From Flavobacteriaceae bacterium GF1 (GTDB lineage: Bacteria; Bacteroidota; Bacteroidia; Flavobacteriales; Flavobacteriaceae): 64,000 bases of DNA. A program made the translations under genes and the position numbers. The notes under the pieces are model-generated. The model was not told the origin of the DNA. It was given only the letters and a program-made list of their open reading frames with translations, and ran no database searches. Shown here one piece after another: positions 61,118-64,000 of the stretch. The DNA lies in the NCBI GenBank assembly GCA_009797885.1, contig WNKP01000001.1, forward strand, positions 248,001 through 312,000, written 5' to 3'. The stretch's first letter is position 1. Each line of letters starts with the position of its first letter.

Positions 61118-61125
61118 CAAATCTA
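61118..61125 (-). promoter_or_regulatory. -7 box of the PnuC operon
   Basis: TAGATTTG on the minus strand, exact TAnnTTTG, 25 bp before the ATG at 61093. It lies between the MITE and the operon, so the insertion leaves the -7 box intact but may have replaced upstream control DNA. Confidence 0.5.
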
Positions 61126-61145
61126 GCATTAAACAGGTAAACTTA

Positions 61146-61389
61146 GAGCCTGTTTGGGAATTTGTAATTGGAATTGTTATAGGCCATTTTTAGCGCGGAA
61201 CGAGGCACGACATAGCGAAAGCTATGGGCGAGCCGGTGCGATGGAAAAGCATAGTCATAGTTATGGACTAAAATTTTAACAGGACCGAAAGAAAAGGCCA
61301 ACGGTTTGGCCTTTGAAAGAGGGGCCAGGTGGTGCGCTGGCCCCAAAAAGGGACATCAGAAAACAATTGACAAATTCCCAAACAGGCTC
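61146..61389. mobile_element. 244-bp MITE with 20-bp terminal inverted repeats
   Basis: Ends are perfect inverted repeats: GAGCCTGTTTGGGAATTTGT at the left (61146-61165) and its reverse complement at 61370-61389; a partial repeat (AATTG/CAATT) continues inward with a 1-nt offset. Both sides are flanked by TTA (61143-61145 and 61390-61392), a 3-bp target duplication of the TNA type used by some IS5-family elements. The interior has no transposase and can fold strongly, with GGGGCCAG / CTGGCCCC and AAAGGCCA / TGGCCTTT hairpins. The right TTA is the stop codon (TAA, minus strand) of the phosphopantetheinyl transferase gene. Confidence 0.85.
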
Positions 61390-62025
61390 TTAATTGCCAT
61401 CCATGGCATAGGCATAGGAAAACCCTTCAAATTCATCAAAAGTGATCTGATAGCTGGATTTCCTTCCCTGATAGTGAATTTCTGCCGTAGTCCCCAAGTC
61501 CCCTAGTTTAAAATCGTTTACCATGATATGGTTTAGGAAACTGAGCCCTGGTTGTGCATAAATTTTATAAAGTGCTTCCTTGGCACACCAAACCTGGGTA
61601 AGTTTAAGGATCAACGCCTCTGCATTGGCTACGGTTCTATATTCATGCAAAGGTGTAAACTTATGGGCTATCCTCAGAATTTTTTCCCGCTGCTTTTCAA
61701 TATCTATCCCAACTTTATTGGAGGTACTTACAATGATTCCCGTAAAGTTATGGGAATGCGATATGGAGATATGGGTGCCATCCATCAAAAAGGGCTTCCC
61801 AAATTCATTATAAAATAAGTGCTTCCCCTCATATCCCGCCAAACCCAACAAATGCCGTATGCTTAAAAATGCCCTTCGGTGCATTTCCGACTTCATATCC
61901 TTTAAACGATCCTGGCAACGTTGACTGAGTTCTATACCATTGGCCAGTTCATTTTCCTTTTCGGTTACCTTCCAAATAAAGGATTTTATATGCTCTGAAA
62001 CTGTTATGGTTTTGTGAAGTGGCAC
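61390..62025 (-). CDS. 4'-phosphopantetheinyl transferase (Sfp type)
   Basis: A 211-residue enzyme that moves phosphopantetheine from CoA to carrier proteins. The hallmarks are present: SISHSHNF, GIDIEKQ (Mg2+ ligands), and WCAKEALYK. The start is GTG at 62025. It is divergent from ahcY. The stop codon is formed by the 3-bp target site of the adjacent MITE, so the C-terminus is kept intact. Confidence 0.93.
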   Translation of the reverse strand: MPLHKTITVSEHIKSFIWKVTEKENELANGIELSQRCQDRLKDMKSEMHRRAFLSIRHLLGLAGYEGKHLFYNEFGKPFLMDGTHISISHSHNFTGIIVSTSNKVGIDIEKQREKILRIAHKFTPLHEYRTVANAEALILKLTQVWCAKEALYKIYAQPGLSFLNHIMVNDFKLGDLGTTAEIHYQGRKSSYQITFDEFEGFSYAYAMDGN

Positions 62026-62047
62026 AGCTAATAGTAAGGTGAATTTG

Positions 62048-62055
62048 TATCTTTG
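62048..62055 (+). promoter_or_regulatory. -7 box of ahcY
   Basis: TATCTTTG followed by GC, exact TAnnTTTG, 38 bp before the ahcY ATG. No good -33 match. Confidence 0.6.
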
Positions 62056-62093
62056 CAGCCGAAAATTGCTATAAATAATTCAAATACACAATT

Positions 62094-63410
62094 ATGAGCA
62101 CCAAAACTGTAGCATATGTTCCTTTTAAAGTGAAAGACATTTCATTGGCAGATTGGGGAAGAAAGGAAATAGAACTGGCCGAGGCAGAAATGCCGGGATT
62201 GATGGCCTTACGTGAAGAGTACAAGGACGAGCAACCTTTAAAAGGTGCCCGTATAGCAGGATGTCTCCATATGACCATCCAGACCGCAGTACTTATAGAA
62301 ACCCTTGTGGAACTTGGTGCTGATGTTACCTGGAGTTCCTGTAATATTTTCTCTACCCAGGATCATGCCGCCGCCGCTATTGCCGCTGCCGGGATACCTG
62401 TTTATGCCTGGAAAGGTATGAATGAAGAGGAATTTGACTGGTGTATAGAACAGACTTTGTTCTTTGGGGAAGAAAGACAGCCATTAAATATGATTTTGGA
62501 CGATGGTGGGGATTTGACCAATATGGTATTGGACAAATATCCTGAATTGACCAGCGCGATCAAAGGACTGTCCGAAGAAACCACCACTGGCGTGCACCGT
62601 TTGTACGATCGTGTGAAAAATGGAACACTGCCCATGCCCGCAATCAATGTAAACGACTCGGTGACCAAATCCAAGTTTGACAACAAGTATGGTTGTAAGG
62701 AAAGTGCTGTAGATGCCATTCGTAGGGCTACGGATACCATGTTGGCCGGAAAGCGGGTGGTTGTTGCAGGGTATGGTGATGTTGGAAAAGGAACCGCTGC
62801 TTCTTTTAGGGGTGCAGGGGCAATCGTTACCGTAACCGAAATTGATCCCATCTGTGCCTTGCAGGCCTGTATGGATGGTTATGAAGTGAAAAAGCTGGAA
62901 AGTGTTGTGCAGAATGCGGATGTGGTCATTACGGCAACGGGAAACAAGGACATTATCCGGGAAGAACATTTCCGCGCGTTAAAGGACAAGGCCATTGTTT
63001 GTAACATTGGACATTTTGACAATGAAATCGATATGGCCTGGTTAAATGGGGAATATGGACATACCAAAGATGAAATCAAGCCTCAAGTAGATAAGTATAC
63101 CATTGATGGTAAGGATGTTGTTATTTTGGCCGAAGGCCGATTGGTAAACCTTGGCTGCGCCACGGGCCACCCAAGTTTTGTAATGAGCAATTCCTTTACC
63201 AATCAAACCTTGGCGCAGATTGAATTGTGGAACAACAGTGAAGACTACAACAATGAGGTGTATATGCTCCCCAAACATTTGGATGAAAAAGTGGCAAAAT
63301 TGCACCTGGCCAGATTGGGCGCCGAACTCACAGAATTGAAAAAAGATCAAGCCGAATATATTGGGGTAACCGTGGAAGGACCCTATAAACCGGAGTATTA
63401 TAGATATTGA
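62094..63410 (+). CDS. ahcY: Adenosylhomocysteinase
   Basis: Splits S-adenosylhomocysteine into adenosine and homocysteine, recycling the methyl cycle product. 438 residues. Motifs: [21 protein letters not shown] and [15 protein letters not shown] at the substrate site, the NAD-binding [20 protein letters not shown], and the C-terminal ending [10 protein letters not shown] with the invariant Lys/Tyr that reach the partner subunit. Strong promoter box upstream and a clean terminator downstream: single-gene transcript. Confidence 0.98.
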   Translation: MSTKTVAYVPFKVKDISLADWGRKEIELAEAEMPGLMALREEYKDEQPLKGARIAGCLHMTIQTAVLIETLVELGADVTWSSCNIFSTQDHAAAAIAAAGIPVYAWKGMNEEEFDWCIEQTLFFGEERQPLNMILDDGGDLTNMVLDKYPELTSAIKGLSEETTTGVHRLYDRVKNGTLPMPAINVNDSVTKSKFDNKYGCKESAVDAIRRATDTMLAGKRVVVAGYGDVGKGTAASFRGAGAIVTVTEIDPICALQACMDGYEVKKLESVVQNADVVITATGNKDIIREEHFRALKDKAIVCNIGHFDNEIDMAWLNGEYGHTKDEIKPQVDKYTIDGKDVVILAEGRLVNLGCATGHPSFVMSNSFTNQTLAQIELWNNSEDYNNEVYMLPKHLDEKVAKLHLARLGAELTELKKDQAEYIGVTVEGPYKPEYYRY

Positions 63411-63432
63411 TCTTTCGTATAACCTTAACAAG

Positions 63433-63459
63433 AACCCCCGATTGCTCGGGGGTTTTTTT
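63433..63459 (+). terminator. Terminator of ahcY
   Basis: AACCCCCGA / TCGGGGGTT, 9-bp stem with a 4-nt loop, followed by TTTTT. Confidence 0.92.
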
Positions 63460-63464
63460 ATTGC

Positions 63465-64000
63465 TTATTCTATTGTTGCGAGCATCCCTTCCATATAGTA
63501 GCAACTTTTGTTTTCTTCCAATAGTGCCAAATTCGTTTCTCTAGAATCCAGTGGATTTATTCGGACCTCTTTCCCATTTGGTAAGTAAACAATGTAAAAG
63601 CCCTCTTCCATAGAGGAAAGTTTAATGATCTCACCGTTGGGTCGAATGGCATTCCACGACTTTTCATCCGGCTTATAGAATAGTTCCAATTTGCTTCCCT
63701 TCTTGGGGCCCTCCAAAACCGTTAGTTGGATCCGGTTTTTTGTCCCTACCATTTCAATGGTATTTCCTTCATGTTCCACAAGTTGTGTTTCCACATCACC
63801 CTCTTTCATGGCAATGGGGTTAGACCCTGACCAAAACTCAATGACGTTGAAAATAAGGGTATCCCCTATAAAAAACAATCCATATACGGGTACGATGTTC
63901 AGTCCCCAAAATATAAGGTTATCCAAGAACTTACTATCGGTCAGACCATCGTTCCAATCCCTAAGGTTATTAAAGGCTTGATACGATCCAAGGCAACTTG
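63465..64000 (-). CDS. DUF3332 lipoprotein (5' partial)
   Basis: The frame is open through the window's right edge: reading in, it starts SCLGSYQAFNNLRDWNDG, so the Cys two residues in is the likely lipidation site (lipobox SC) and only the signal peptide is missing. A transmembrane-like segment (NLIFWGLNIVPVYGLFFIGDTLIF) with the family motif IEFWSGSNP identifies DUF3332, as does the following beta-rich domain (VEHEGNTIEMVGTKNRIQLTVL). Function unknown. It converges on ahcY; the ahcY terminator lies between the two genes. Confidence 0.85.
   Translation of the reverse strand, partial: SCLGSYQAFNNLRDWNDGLTDSKFLDNLIFWGLNIVPVYGLFFIGDTLIFNVIEFWSGSNPIAMKEGDVETQLVEHEGNTIEMVGTKNRIQLTVLEGPKKGSKLELFYKPDEKSWNAIRPNGEIIKLSSMEEGFYIVYLPNGKEVRINPLDSRETNLALLEENKSCYYMEGMLATIE

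Noticed and set aside
61143-61346. 67-residue ORF inside the MITE on the minus strand
   Set aside because: It consists of the MITE's inverted repeats and hairpin arms and resembles no transposase; treated as chance.
1-64000. CRISPR array, tRNA or rRNA genes, prophage, complete insertion sequence
   Set aside because: No regularly spaced repeats, no cloverleaf-like conserved tRNA blocks, no rRNA motifs, no phage or transposase proteins were recognised by eye. A tRNAscan or Rfam run would be decisive.

Overview
The window is chromosomal DNA from a member of the Bacteroidetes, most likely a marine Flavobacteriaceae; a Muricauda/Flagellimonas-type genus is my guess, not proven. Support: a T9SS type B sorting domain, families largely restricted to this phylum (DUF4296, DUF4271, DUF3127, DUF3098, DUF4301), TonB-dependent uptake, and many starts preceded by the Bacteroidetes -7 box TAnnTTTG rather than Shine-Dalgarno sites. 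Genes are dense and use both strands. No rRNA, tRNA, CRISPR array, prophage or complete insertion sequence was found.

Layout. 1-9.6 kb: partial transglutaminase/DUF2569 protein, tyrS, SDR epimerase, DUF4296 lipoprotein, pyrC, a polyprenyl-phosphate glycosyltransferase divergent from a GT39 membrane transferase, DUF4271, hemD. 9.6-17 kb: pckA, DUF423, a saccharopine-dehydrogenase-like enzyme with an Lrp regulator, an LpxR-like protein, a Zn-peptidase, alanine dehydrogenase, then a 557-bp gap with no recognised gene. 17-26 kb: leuS, a large T9SS-exported protein, ftsX, DUF3098, uppP, truB, a TonB-C-like protein and a single-Cys thioredoxin-like protein. 26-33 kb: two unknown small genes, then a tetR-ABC-hlyD-tolC-yitT export operon with an unusual ATPase domain. 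33-40 kb: small unknown exported proteins, a LysR regulator divergent from an SbtA-type bicarbonate transporter, tag, and a sodium/sugar symporter with a GH13 alpha-glucosidase. 40-48 kb: DUF2490, aat, AtoE-like transporter, DUF3127, an orphan histidine kinase, a HIT protein, an AT-rich PIN-like (DUF4935) gene lying between HIT and greA, and a Rieske-like lipoprotein without ligand histidines. 48-53 kb: Gfo/Idh oxidoreductase and a TPP-riboswitch operon (TonB receptor plus a THI5-like binding protein with no signal peptide). 53-58 kb: hybrid kinase with receiver and Hpt domains, convergent with an NtrC-type sigma-54 regulator, followed by two PepSY-like small secreted proteins. 58-64 kb: DUF4301, a NadR-like kinase, PnuC, a thiamine-binding-family protein, a 244-bp MITE, an Sfp-type transferase, ahcY and a partial DUF3332 lipoprotein.

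Co-working groups: the TPP-controlled uptake genes; the vitamin salvage genes at 59.7-61.1 kb; the efflux operon with its TetR; symporter plus GH13 enzyme; LysR plus SbtA. Eight of eleven convergent gene pairs overlap at their 3' ends by 4-29 bp; the other three are separated by, or carry, hairpin terminators. The most notable items are the riboswitch operon, the MITE ending on a stop codon, the isolated PIN gene, the ABC ATPase with altered catalytic motifs, and a 30-nt motif shared by the tetR promoter and the promoter region at the far end of its operon. No clearly new multi-gene system was recognised.
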